Below are positions 1 to 5,752 of a stretch of 5,752 nucleotides of DNA, piece after piece. The position numbers were made by a program, and so were the translations under genes. Source of the stretch: Lentzea sp. (GTDB taxonomy: Bacteria > Actinomycetota > Actinomycetes > Mycobacteriales > Pseudonocardiaceae); NCBI GenBank assembly GCA_030146905.1, contig JASLAV010000260.1:1-5752 (forward strand), written 5' to 3'. How positions within the stretch are numbered: position 1 is the first letter of the stretch; every line of letters starts with the position of its first letter. The notes beneath the pieces are model-generated. The model saw only the letters and a list, made by a program, of their open reading frames with translations, was not told the DNA's origin and did not search any database.

Positions 1-45
1 CGGCTGTGGTGGTCAGAATGCGTTTCCCCATGTCACCACAACGCG
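1..45. other. Downstream flank of the carboxypeptidase gene with a weak inverted repeat
   Basis: These 45 bases follow the stop of the carboxypeptidase gene. They contain a perfect 7-bp inverted repeat, TGTGGTG at 5-11 and CACCACA at 34-40, separated by 22 bases. The long loop and lack of a following T-run on the minus strand make it a poor intrinsic terminator. It could be a weak termination or RNA-end structure. No gene can be called here. Confidence 0.25.
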
Positions 46-1323
46 TCAATACGGGCGTTTTGCTGCTTTCATGGCCGAAACGAGCATGGGACGCACTTTC
101 GGCCAATGCACGTCCTGCTGGCACGAGAACGGCGGCACGAAACCGCCGCACGTGCCGGACCGGGCGCCGATCTCCCACACGAAGCTCGGCACCCCCAGGT
201 CGTCGTACACCCAGTCGTCCGTGGCGCCGGAGGCGTTGTAGAGCAGCTCACCCGGCTGGCCCGCGGTGAACCCCGACAGCGACGCCATGTCCTGGGCGAT
301 CCTGCGCAGCGCGGCGTCGTTGCCGGTCTTCTGCGTGCTCCAGCCCCACGGGAAGAGCACGTAGTCGCCGTAGCTGTGCATGGAGATCACCGCGCCGGTG
401 GTGTCCGGTGAGGCCGCCGCGGTGTCGCCGGGTGCGCGGGTGTCGCGGTAGAGGCTGCGCCACAACGACTCCAGCGCCCGCACCTCCACCTCGGAGTCGG
501 CGTGCGAACCGCGGTAGACCTCGCTGCACTTGTCCGCGGACGAACCGATCTCACCCCAGTGCGAGCCGGCGTTGCGGTTGAGGTCGACGCCGCGCGGACC
601 CCGCGAGCAGGTGCCGTTGACGTTCTTGCGGTGCAGGACGGGGGTGTCGCCGCCGGACTCGACGACCTCGACGCCGTCGGGGTTGGCGATCGGCACGACC
701 CAGACCTCGATCTCGTCGAGCATCGCGGTGAGGTCGGAGCCGACCAGGTCGTCGATGAACCGCCACGCCATGTCGCCGGTGGTGATCTCGCGGGCGTGGA
801 GCTGGCCCATCACGAACAGGCGCGGTTTCGGCGCGGAGGGCGTCAGCTCGCAGTCGCCGGGGTTCTTCCGCGTGACGCAGATGGCTTTCAGGTCGTACCC
901 GCCGCTGCCCTGGGTCTTGCGCCAGGAGTCGCCGTAGTCGACGACCGTCGCGAGGTCCGGGTGGGCCTTCGCGGTCTCGTCGAGGTGCGCGAGGTGCGCG
1001 GTGATGGTCCGGTAGCCGCCGTAGTAGGTCGTGTCTCCGAGAGCGCGCGGGGCCCACGGGGACGGCTGCCTCACCGTCTCCACAGAGGACCGGAAGCCGT
1101 CGGCGGTGAGCTCACCGGCGGTGTGCTCGTCCCCGACGACGAACAGGTCGTCGCCATCGCGTTGTTCCACCACGTCGTAGCCGAGCCCGAGCAACCGCTG
1201 GGCGGATTCACCCGTTGGAGCGGGCACGCGCAGCACGTACGTCGCTCGTGGCCCCTCGGCCGGTGCCGGCGCGGGGCTCAGGAGAAGGGCGAGGCAGGCG
1301 AGCAGGGCGAGGGTGGACCGCAT
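46..1323 (-). CDS. Secreted zinc carboxypeptidase, peptidase family M14
   Basis: This is a 425-residue exported metallopeptidase expected to remove C-terminal residues from peptides outside the cell. Residues 1-22 form a signal peptide with a hydrophobic Leu/Ala core and an Ala-Pro-Ala cleavage site. Residues about 24-95 look like a prosegment, and the catalytic domain runs from about 98 to the end. The M14 set is complete: zinc ligands H176 and E179 in HARE and H316 in SMHSYGD, substrate-binding R232, the N249-R250 pair in GVDLNRN, Y362 in LYNASG (Tyr248 of bovine carboxypeptidase A), and catalytic E384 in FVWEIG. D369 occupies the position of the carboxypeptidase B specificity aspartate. 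Six cysteines beyond the signal peptide (149, 158, 239, 266, 392, 401) suggest three disulfides, fitting an exported enzyme. The ATG at 1321-1323 is chosen because the signal peptide begins there, but no convincing Shine-Dalgarno sequence precedes it. Family assignment is firm; substrate preference is inference. Confidence 0.95.
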   Translation of the reverse strand: MRSTLALLACLALLLSPAPAPAEGPRATYVLRVPAPTGESAQRLLGLGYDVVEQRDGDDLFVVGDEHTAGELTADGFRSSVETVRQPSPWAPRALGDTTYYGGYRTITAHLAHLDETAKAHPDLATVVDYGDSWRKTQGSGGYDLKAICVTRKNPGDCELTPSAPKPRLFVMGQLHAREITTGDMAWRFIDDLVGSDLTAMLDEIEVWVVPIANPDGVEVVESGGDTPVLHRKNVNGTCSRGPRGVDLNRNAGSHWGEIGSSADKCSEVYRGSHADSEVEVRALESLWRSLYRDTRAPGDTAAASPDTTGAVISMHSYGDYVLFPWGWSTQKTGNDAALRRIAQDMASLSGFTAGQPGELLYNASGATDDWVYDDLGVPSFVWEIGARSGTCGGFVPPFSCQQDVHWPKVRPMLVSAMKAAKRPY

Positions 1324-1417
1324 GATGAACGATCATCAACCGTTCGGCCCTGTGGCGCCAGCCCGTTCGACCGACCGGATGATCACCGTCCGGTGCTTGA
1401 GATCGCCTGACCGGTCA
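1323..1417. promoter_or_regulatory. Repeat-rich divergent regulatory region upstream of the carboxypeptidase
   Basis: The stretch between the carboxypeptidase start and the rightward promoter carries several short symmetric elements. TGATGA (1323-1328) pairs with TCATCA (1333-1338) and overlaps the carboxypeptidase start codon. ACCGGA (1374-1379) pairs with TCCGGT (1389-1394) across 9 bases. TGACCGGTCA (1408-1417) is a perfect 10-bp palindrome lying one base before the -35 hexamer of the rightward promoter. The heptamer CCGTTCG occurs directly repeated at 1340-1346 and 1363-1369. Symmetric sites like these are typical of dimeric repressor or activator operators, but no regulator is encoded beside them. 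I could not identify a clear -10/-35 pair for the leftward gene. Operator function is inference. Confidence 0.4.
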
Positions 1418-1418
1418 C

Positions 1419-1448
1419 TTGGCGCGCTGTGACGAAAATCAATATGAT
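1419..1448 (+). promoter_or_regulatory. Predicted housekeeping-sigma promoter for the small gene
   Basis: TTGGCG at 1419-1424 matches TTGACA at 4 of 6 positions, and TATGAT at 1443-1448 matches TATAAT at 5 of 6, with an 18-bp spacer. The local sequence is unusually AT-rich for this genome (GAAAATCAATATGAT). Transcription would start near 1455, giving an untranslated leader of roughly 95 nt before the ATG at 1551. The 10-bp palindrome ending at 1417 abuts the -35 element and could be an operator. Confidence 0.5.
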
Positions 1449-1550
1449 CCATCCCAGCATCGCAGCGGTTATCGCGCGGACAGGCCGAAACCGACTCGAC
1501 GAACAGCGAGGTCCACACACGCACCTGCGGAAGGCACGGGAGTGCAGACC

Positions 1551-1688
1551 ATGGATCATCTCTACAACGACGGTGTCGGCGAGGTCTCGTACCACTGGTC
1601 GCCGGATCACCTGTACTTCCCCTGGCGCGGTTCACTCACGGACGACGACGAGGGCCTCGAGCCCACCATCGTGCGCAGCGTGGACTGA
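1551..1688 (+). CDS. Small acidic protein of unknown function, 45 aa
   Basis: I do not recognise this protein. It is a 45-codon gene starting at ATG 1551, with GGGAG at 1538-1542 ending 8 nt before the start. About 39 of 45 codons end in G or C, as expected of a real gene here. The product is acidic (seven Asp, three Glu, two Arg, no Lys or Cys) and rich in aromatics and histidine in its first half, with YHWSPDHLYFPWRG at residues 14-27, followed by a TDDDEG acidic patch and a short C-terminal tail. There is no signal peptide or membrane segment, so it is probably cytoplasmic. An in-frame GTG at 1542 would leave poor ribosome-site spacing, so the ATG is preferred. It has a plausible promoter of its own and is convergent with the helicase gene. 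Conservation across related genomes would settle whether it is real. Confidence 0.6.
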   Translation: MDHLYNDGVGEVSYHWSPDHLYFPWRGSLTDDDEGLEPTIVRSVD

Positions 1689-1700
1689 CGAAACCCGCCC

Positions 1701-3872
1701 TCACGGCGTAGCCGCGGTCCGGAGGCGGTGGGCCAGTGCCGTGTGGCGGCGGCCGGCCCCGACCGTTCTGACGGCCTGGCCGATGGCCCGTTTGCTGCCC
1801 ACCAGCACGACGAGCTTCTTCGCGCGCGTGACGGCGGTGTAGAGCAGGTTGCGCTGCAACATCATCCACGCGCTGGTCGTGATCGGGATGACCACGCACG
1901 GGTACTCGCTGCCCTGCGAGCGGTGGATGGTCATGGCGTACGCGTGGCTGAGCTCGTCCAGCTCGGAGAACTCGTAGTCGACCTCCTCGTCCTCGTCGGT
2001 GCGGATCGTCAGCTTCTGCTCGACGGTGTCGAGCGCGATGACGACGCCGAGGGTGCCGTTGAAGACGCCGTTGCGGCCCTTGTCGTAGTTGTTGCGGATC
2101 TGCGTGACCTTGTCGCCGACCTTGAACACCCTGCCGCCGAAGCGCTTCTCCGGCAGGTTGTCCCTGGACGGCGTCAGCGCCTCCTGGAGCGCCGTGTTCA
2201 GCGCGCCCGCGCCCGCGGGGCCGCGGTGCATCGGGGCGAGGACCTGGACGTCCTTGCGCGGGTCGAGGCCGAACTTGCGCGGGATGCGGTTCGCGACGAC
2301 GTCGACGGTCGTCGTCGCCGCCTCCTCGGCCTCGTCGCTGCTGAAGAGGAAGAAGTCGGGCAGTCCCTGGACGAGCGGGTACTCGCCGCTGTTGATGCGG
2401 TGGGCGTTCGTGACGACGCCGGACTCCTGGGCCTGCCGGAAGATGTGCGTGAGCCGGACGTTCGGGACGGGGCTGCCCTGCGCCAGGACGTCCCTGAGCA
2501 CCTCGCCGGCGCCGACGCTCGGCAGCTGGTCGACGTCGCCGACGAACAGCAGGTGGGCGCCGGGCGGGACGGCCTTCACGAGCTTGTTGGCCAGCAGCAG
2601 GTCCAGCATCGAGGCCTCGTCGACGACCACGAGGTCGGCGTCGAGCGGGTGGTCGCGGTCGTACGCCGCGTCACCGCCCGGCTTGAGCTCCAGCAGGCGG
2701 TGGACGGTGCGGGCCTCGTGCCCGGTCAGCTCGGTGAGGCGCTTGGCGGCACGTCCGGTGGGCGCGGCGAGGACGATCTTCGCGCGTTTGGCCTTGGCCA
2801 GCCTCACGATCGAGCGGACGGTGAAGCTCTTGCCGCAGCCCGGCCCGCCGGTCAGCACCGCGACCTTGCTCGTGAGCGCGAGCTTCACCGCCTCCGCCTG
2901 GTGCGGCGCCAGCTCCGTGCCGAGCCAGGCGAAGGCCTTGTCCCAGTCGACGGACGCGAAGCCCGGCAGGCGGTCGTCCTGCGCGTGCAGCAGGCGCTTG
3001 AGCTGCGCCGCCATCGAGATCTCCGCGCGGTGGAACGGCACCAGGTAGATGGCGATCTCGTCGTCCGGCAGCTCCTCGCGGACGACGCCCTCCTCCTCGA
3101 CGAGCTCGCCGAGGCAGTCGATGACCAGGCCGGTGTCGACCTGGAGGATCTTGACGGCCTCCGCGATGAGCGTCTGCTCCGGCAGGTAGCAGTTGCCGCC
3201 GGTGGTGGCCTCGGAGAGCGTGAACTGCAGGCCGGCCTTGACGCGCTGCGGGCTGTCGTGCGGGATGCCGACGGCCTTCGCGATCAGGTCGGCGGTGCGG
3301 AAGCCGATGCCCCAGACGTCGCTCGCCAGGCGGTACGGCTCCTCCTTGACGACCTCGATGGCCTTGTCCGCGTACTGCTTGTAGATCCGCACGGCCAGTG
3401 ACGTGGAGACGCCGACGCCCTGGAGGAAGACCATGACCTCCTTGATCGCCTTCTGCTCCTCCCAGGCGTCGGCGATGAGCTTCGTGCGCTTCGGGCCGAG
3501 CTTCGGGACCTCGATCAACCGCTCGGGCGTGTGCTCGATGACGTCCAGCGCGGCCACGCCGAAGTGGGTGACGATCTTGTCCGCGAGCACGGGACCGATG
3601 CCCTTGATCAGGCCGGAGCCCAGGTAGCGGCGGATTCCCTGGATCGTCGCGGGCAGGATCGTCGTGTAGTCGTCGACGTGGAACTGCTTGCCGTACTGCG
3701 GGTGCGAACCCCAGTGGCCGTGCATGCGGATCGACTCGCCCGGCTGCGCGCCGAGCAGCGCGCCGACGACCGTGACCAGGTCACCGCGGCCGGTGTCGAC
3801 CTTCGCGACGGTGTAGCCGTTGTCCTCGTTGGCGTACGTGATCCTCTCCAGGACCGCTTCGAGGACGTTCAT
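1701..3872 (-). CDS. recD2: RecD2-type ATP-dependent 5'-3' DNA helicase (SF1B)
   Basis: This is a complete 723-residue RecD-like helicase of the stand-alone (RecD2/YrrC) type, which unwinds DNA 5' to 3' using ATP and acts in repair and replication-stress tolerance in the cytoplasm. The N-terminal OB-like domain is about residues 1-75. Helix-hairpin-helix segments follow near 84-105 (GIGPVLADKI), 122-137 (VPKLGPKRTK) and 185-202 (VWGIGFRTAD). The helicase core carries the Q-motif region LAPHQAEAV (321-329), Walker A GGPGCGKS (342-349), Walker B VVVDEAS (415-421), motif III GDVDQLPSVGAGEVL (445-459), the HIFRQ region (476-480), motif V region AMTIHRSQGSEY (646-657) and motif VI YTAVTRAKK (678-686). 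The length and the long N-terminal region separate it from the RecD subunit of RecBCD, and no recB or recC lies nearby. The ATG at 3870-3872 starts the family's usual N-terminus. It is transcribed divergently from the two-component operon. Confidence 0.96.
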   Translation of the reverse strand: MNVLEAVLERITYANEDNGYTVAKVDTGRGDLVTVVGALLGAQPGESIRMHGHWGSHPQYGKQFHVDDYTTILPATIQGIRRYLGSGLIKGIGPVLADKIVTHFGVAALDVIEHTPERLIEVPKLGPKRTKLIADAWEEQKAIKEVMVFLQGVGVSTSLAVRIYKQYADKAIEVVKEEPYRLASDVWGIGFRTADLIAKAVGIPHDSPQRVKAGLQFTLSEATTGGNCYLPEQTLIAEAVKILQVDTGLVIDCLGELVEEEGVVREELPDDEIAIYLVPFHRAEISMAAQLKRLLHAQDDRLPGFASVDWDKAFAWLGTELAPHQAEAVKLALTSKVAVLTGGPGCGKSFTVRSIVRLAKAKRAKIVLAAPTGRAAKRLTELTGHEARTVHRLLELKPGGDAAYDRDHPLDADLVVVDEASMLDLLLANKLVKAVPPGAHLLFVGDVDQLPSVGAGEVLRDVLAQGSPVPNVRLTHIFRQAQESGVVTNAHRINSGEYPLVQGLPDFFLFSSDEAEEAATTTVDVVANRIPRKFGLDPRKDVQVLAPMHRGPAGAGALNTALQEALTPSRDNLPEKRFGGRVFKVGDKVTQIRNNYDKGRNGVFNGTLGVVIALDTVEQKLTIRTDEDEEVDYEFSELDELSHAYAMTIHRSQGSEYPCVVIPITTSAWMMLQRNLLYTAVTRAKKLVVLVGSKRAIGQAVRTVGAGRRHTALAHRLRTAATP

Positions 3873-3878
3873 GCCGCG

Positions 3879-3884
3879 AACCTA
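3879..3884 (-). promoter_or_regulatory. recD2: Predicted -10 element for recD2, leaderless type
   Basis: On the minus strand TAGGTT fits the TANNNT -10 pattern and lies 6 nt before the helicase ATG, so transcription would begin at or next to the start codon. There is no strong Shine-Dalgarno sequence, only a short AGG within the same element. No good -35 hexamer is present at 16-19 bp, which is common for leaderless actinobacterial promoters. A leaderless transcript is inferred. Confidence 0.4.
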
Positions 3885-3943
3885 CATCGAGCTTCTGCAC
3901 ACGATCTTCACAACTTGTCCCGGCGTCCTCCACGACATGCCCA

Positions 3944-3949
3944 TAAGGT
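3944..3949 (+). promoter_or_regulatory. Predicted -10 element or ribosome site for the response-regulator operon
   Basis: TAAGGT matches TANNNT and ends 7 nt before the ATG at 3957, so the predicted transcript could begin at the start codon itself. The same bases contain AAGG (3945-3948) with 8-nt spacing, which would be a usable ribosome binding site if transcription starts further upstream. The sequence alone cannot separate a leaderless start from a leadered one. No standard -35 is spaced correctly from it; the nearest TTGTCC (3915-3920) is 23 bp away. Confidence 0.4.
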
Positions 3950-3956
3950 CGCCGTC

Positions 3957-4646
3957 ATGACAGGTCAGCGCCGGGTGCTCGTCGTGGAGGACGACATCAC
4001 GATCGCCGAGTCCGTGGCCGCACGGCTGCGGGCGGAGGGGTTCGTGGTGTCGGTGGCCCACGACGGGCCGTCGGGGGTGGCCCAGGCGGCGTCGTTCCTG
4101 CCGGACCTGGTGGTCCTGGACGTGATGCTGCCGGGGTTCGACGGCCTCGAGGTGTGCAGGCGGATCCAGGCGTCGCGGTCGGTGCCGGTGCTGATGCTGA
4201 CCGCGCGGGGGGACGAGACCGACCTGCTGGTCGGGCTCGCCGTGGGGGCCGACGACTACCTGACGAAGCCGTTCTCGATGCGTGAGCTGGCGGCGCGTGT
4301 GCACGTGCTGCTGCGGCGCGTCTCGCGGGCGGTGTCGTCGCGGTCGATGGAGCTCGGGGACCTGGTGATCGACCTGGCGGCCCGCAGGGTGCGCAGGGCC
4401 GGTGTCGAGGCCCACCTGACGCCCACGGAGTACGACCTGCTGGTGTTCCTCGCGGAGCGCCCCTCCGCCGTGCAGGCGAGGGAGCGCCTGCTGGCGGAGG
4501 CCTGCGGGTGGCACGAGGGGGCGTCGTCGCGGACGGTCGACAGCCACGTGAAGGCGCTTCGGCGCAAGCTCGGGGCCGACCTGATCCGCACCGTGCACGG
4601 CGTGGGGTATGCGCTCGAAGTGCCCCAAAAGAAGGTGGCCCCGTGA
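3957..4646 (+). CDS. OmpR/PhoB-family two-component response regulator
   Basis: This 229-residue DNA-binding response regulator is the output half of the two-component pair, phosphorylated by the kinase encoded next to it. The receiver domain (about 5-120) has the acidic pocket E11-D12-D13, phosphoacceptor D55 in VVLDVMLPG, T82 in LMLTARG and K104 in YLTKPFS. The winged-helix output domain (about 130-222) contains HLTPTEYDLLVFL, the recognition-helix region SRTVDSHVKALRRKLG in two parts around residues 191-206, and the terminal hairpin IRTVHGVGYALE. All key receiver residues are present, so it should be a conventional phosphorylated regulator. The ATG at 3957 is chosen because the first beta strand (RRVLVVEDD) begins just after it; the open frame extends upstream only as antisense of the helicase. 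Its stop overlaps the kinase start. Its regulon is unknown, with autoregulation and the downstream gene as obvious candidates. Confidence 0.96.
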   Translation: MTGQRRVLVVEDDITIAESVAARLRAEGFVVSVAHDGPSGVAQAASFLPDLVVLDVMLPGFDGLEVCRRIQASRSVPVLMLTARGDETDLLVGLAVGADDYLTKPFSMRELAARVHVLLRRVSRAVSSRSMELGDLVIDLAARRVRRAGVEAHLTPTEYDLLVFLAERPSAVQARERLLAEACGWHEGASSRTVDSHVKALRRKLGADLIRTVHGVGYALEVPQKKVAP

Positions 4647-5641
4647 AGCGGGCCCTGGAGCTGCTCGACATGCTGCCGCGTCCGCTGGACTCGGTGCGGT
4701 CGATCAAGCTCAAGCTCGGCATCGTGATCGTGGTGTCGGGGTGCGTGTCGTTCGCGTACTTCCGCTACGTGACGGGGTGGCTGCCGCCCAGGACCACGCT
4801 GATCGCACTGGTGCTGGGCCTGCTGACCTCGCAGCTGCTGGCGCACGGCATGACCTCCCCGCTGCGGGAGATGACGTCCGCGGCCAGGTCGATGGCGTCG
4901 GGGGACTACTCGCGGTCGGTGCGCGCCACGTCGTCCGACGAGGTGGGACAGCTGGCGGAGGCGTTCACGGTGATGGCGGCCGACCTCGCCGCCGCCGACC
5001 GGCAGCGCCGCGAGCTGATCGCGAACGTGTCGCACGAGCTGCGGACGCCGATCTCGGCGTTGCAGGCCGTGCTGGAGAACGTGGTGGACGGGGTGGCCGC
5101 CGCCGACGCCGCGACGATGAAGACCGCCCTGGCGCAGACCGAACGGCTCGGGCGGCTGGTCACCGAACTGCTGGACCTGTCGAAGATCGACGCCGGCGTC
5201 CTGTCGCTGAACCGCGAGACGCTGTCGGTGTCGTCGCTGGTCGCCGACGTGGTGGCCGAGGCAGCCGTGGCGGCGCCCTCCGCGTCGTTCTCGATCGACG
5301 TCGCCGGGGACCTCGAGGTCCTCGCCGACGGGGAGCGGCTCCACCAGGTGCTGGTGAACCTGGTGGACAACGCCGCCCGCCACGGACCCACCGGGGGGTT
5401 GGTGTCCGTGGCCGGGTACGCGTCGGGGGGTTCGGTGGTCCTGGAGGTCCGGGACGAGGGGCCGGGGATCGCACTGGCCGACCGGTCGCGGATCTTCGAG
5501 AGGTTCACCCGAGGGGAGAGGGCGGGCGGTGGTGGGACCGGGCTCGGTCTCGCCATCGCCCGGTGGGTGGTGGACCTGCACGGCGGGACGATCGCCGTCG
5601 TGGACCCCGGGTCGTGCATCCGGGTGACTCTGCCCCGCTGA
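4643..5641 (+). CDS. HAMP-domain sensor histidine kinase
   Basis: This 332-residue membrane histidine kinase is the partner of the preceding regulator. The GTG start at 4643 overlaps the regulator stop in GTGA and has GAAGG (4631-4635) 7 nt upstream, so the two are probably translationally coupled. After a positively charged N-terminus, TM1 is about residues 24-40 and TM2 about 52-69, with only some 11-13 residues outside the membrane between them. A HAMP linker follows (about 65-118, with DEVGQLAEAF). The dimerisation domain carries phosphoacceptor H131 in VSHELRTP. The ATPase domain has the N box HQVLVNLVDNAARHG (234-248, N239 and N243), G1 DEGPGI (271-276), F box IFERF (284-288) and G2 GGTGLGLAI (298-306). 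All catalytic motifs are intact. The nearly absent external domain suggests it senses the membrane, an intramembrane ligand or a partner protein; that is inference. Confidence 0.96.
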   Translation: MKRALELLDMLPRPLDSVRSIKLKLGIVIVVSGCVSFAYFRYVTGWLPPRTTLIALVLGLLTSQLLAHGMTSPLREMTSAARSMASGDYSRSVRATSSDEVGQLAEAFTVMAADLAAADRQRRELIANVSHELRTPISALQAVLENVVDGVAAADAATMKTALAQTERLGRLVTELLDLSKIDAGVLSLNRETLSVSSLVADVVAEAAVAAPSASFSIDVAGDLEVLADGERLHQVLVNLVDNAARHGPTGGLVSVAGYASGGSVVLEVRDEGPGIALADRSRIFERFTRGERAGGGGTGLGLAIARWVVDLHGGTIAVVDPGSCIRVTLPR

Positions 5642-5701
5642 GTTCTTCTCGCTGACTTATCTCGTACGCACCGCCTCGTGGCAGGTGTGACGGTGACGCA
5701 C

Positions 5702-5715
5702 GCCCGTTTCCGGGC
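5702..5715 (+). promoter_or_regulatory. Small hairpin in the leader between the kinase and the next gene
   Basis: GCCCG (5702-5706) and CGGGC (5711-5715) form a perfect 5-bp stem around a TTTC loop, directly upstream of the ribosome binding site of the next gene. No T-run follows, so it is unlikely to be an intrinsic terminator. It could shape the translation leader or be incidental in GC-rich DNA. A tandem hexamer GTGACG-GTGACG lies just before it at 5687-5698. Confidence 0.3.
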
Positions 5716-5729
5716 CTGGGAGAGATGAC

Positions 5730-5752
5730 ATGACTGACTCCAACTCGACTGA
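5730..5752 (+). CDS. Start of an unidentified gene, truncated by the window edge
   Basis: ATG at 5730 opens a frame of seven complete codons (MTDSNST) and continues beyond the window. GGGAG at 5718-5722 lies 7 nt upstream, a good ribosome binding site. The same frame has a stop at 5694 and no other start between, so this start is the only choice in that frame. Another ATG at 5725 hits a stop after two codons and is excluded. The gene begins 88 bp after the kinase stop on the same strand, so it may be co-transcribed with the two-component pair or be its target. Nothing can be said about function from seven residues. Confidence 0.65.

Noticed and set aside
1294..1323. Possible lipobox (LLAC at residues 7-10) in the carboxypeptidase signal peptide
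   Set aside because: Cys10 comes too early for a lipoprotein signal, -2 is Leu, and the hydrophobic core continues past it to a good Ala-Pro-Ala signal peptidase I site at residue 22.
502..1410. Long plus-strand open frame across the carboxypeptidase gene
   Set aside because: It is antisense to a gene with a full catalytic motif set, has low-complexity Val/Arg/Gly/Asp composition and no recognisable motifs; long antisense frames are normal in high-GC DNA.
1419..1550. Upstream extension of the small gene to a TTG start at 1419
   Set aside because: The TTG overlaps the predicted -35 element, lacks a ribosome site, and the extra codons are not G/C-biased at the third position as the 1551-1688 part is.
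2291..2320. GAC/GTC-rich near-palindromic stretch
   Set aside because: It lies within recD2 and simply encodes Thr/Val/Asp-rich residues around 518-528; codon bias explains the symmetry.
1728..3401. 557-codon plus-strand open frame opposite recD2
   Set aside because: It is a shadow of the helicase coding sequence, with repetitive Val/Asp/Leu/Arg/Gly composition and no domain pattern.
3531..3956. N-terminal extension of the response regulator frame
   Set aside because: The extension is antisense to recD2 and the receiver domain starts right after ATG 3957, which matches the family's usual length.
4256..5581. 441-codon minus-strand open frame opposite the two-component genes
   Set aside because: It is rich in His/Arg/Gln/Gly/Pro, as expected from reading GC-rich codons backwards, and the plus strand carries intact regulator and kinase motifs.

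Overview
The window reads as chromosomal DNA from a high-GC Gram-positive bacterium. Third codon positions are strongly G/C-biased, GTG is used as a start, the two divergent starts near 3.9 kb have TANNNT-type -10 elements only 6-7 nt from the ATG (the leaderless pattern common in Actinobacteria), and a secreted M14 carboxypeptidase sits beside an actinobacterial-style RecD-like helicase. A filamentous actinomycete, possibly Pseudonocardiales, is my inference. No marker in the window fixes the taxon.

Layout from left to right: (1) 46-1323, minus strand: a secreted zinc carboxypeptidase of family M14 with signal peptide, prosegment and a complete catalytic set. (2) 1324-1550: a divergent intergenic region with several short inverted repeats and a recognisable rightward promoter. 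(3) 1551-1688, plus strand: a 45-codon acidic, aromatic-rich small gene with a good ribosome binding site, not recognised. (4) 1701-3872, minus strand: a full-length RecD2-type SF1B DNA helicase, convergent with the small gene with only 12 bp between stop codons. (5) 3873-3956: an 84-bp divergent promoter region. (6) 3957-4646 and 4643-5641, plus strand: a two-component pair, an OmpR/PhoB-type response regulator and a HAMP histidine kinase, overlapping by GTGA and so probably translationally coupled. (7) 5642-5729: a leader with a tandem hexamer and a small hairpin, followed by the first seven codons of another plus-strand gene that runs off the window at 5730.

Functionally these are separate units: extracellular peptide degradation, DNA repair or replication-stress processing, and an envelope or membrane signalling pair whose target may be the truncated gene just downstream. 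There are no transposases, tRNA or rRNA genes, CRISPR arrays, phage genes or attachment sites. I do not see a clearly new multi-gene system. The least explained items are the small gene at 1551-1688 with its repeat-rich promoter region, and the histidine kinase with almost no extracytoplasmic sensor.
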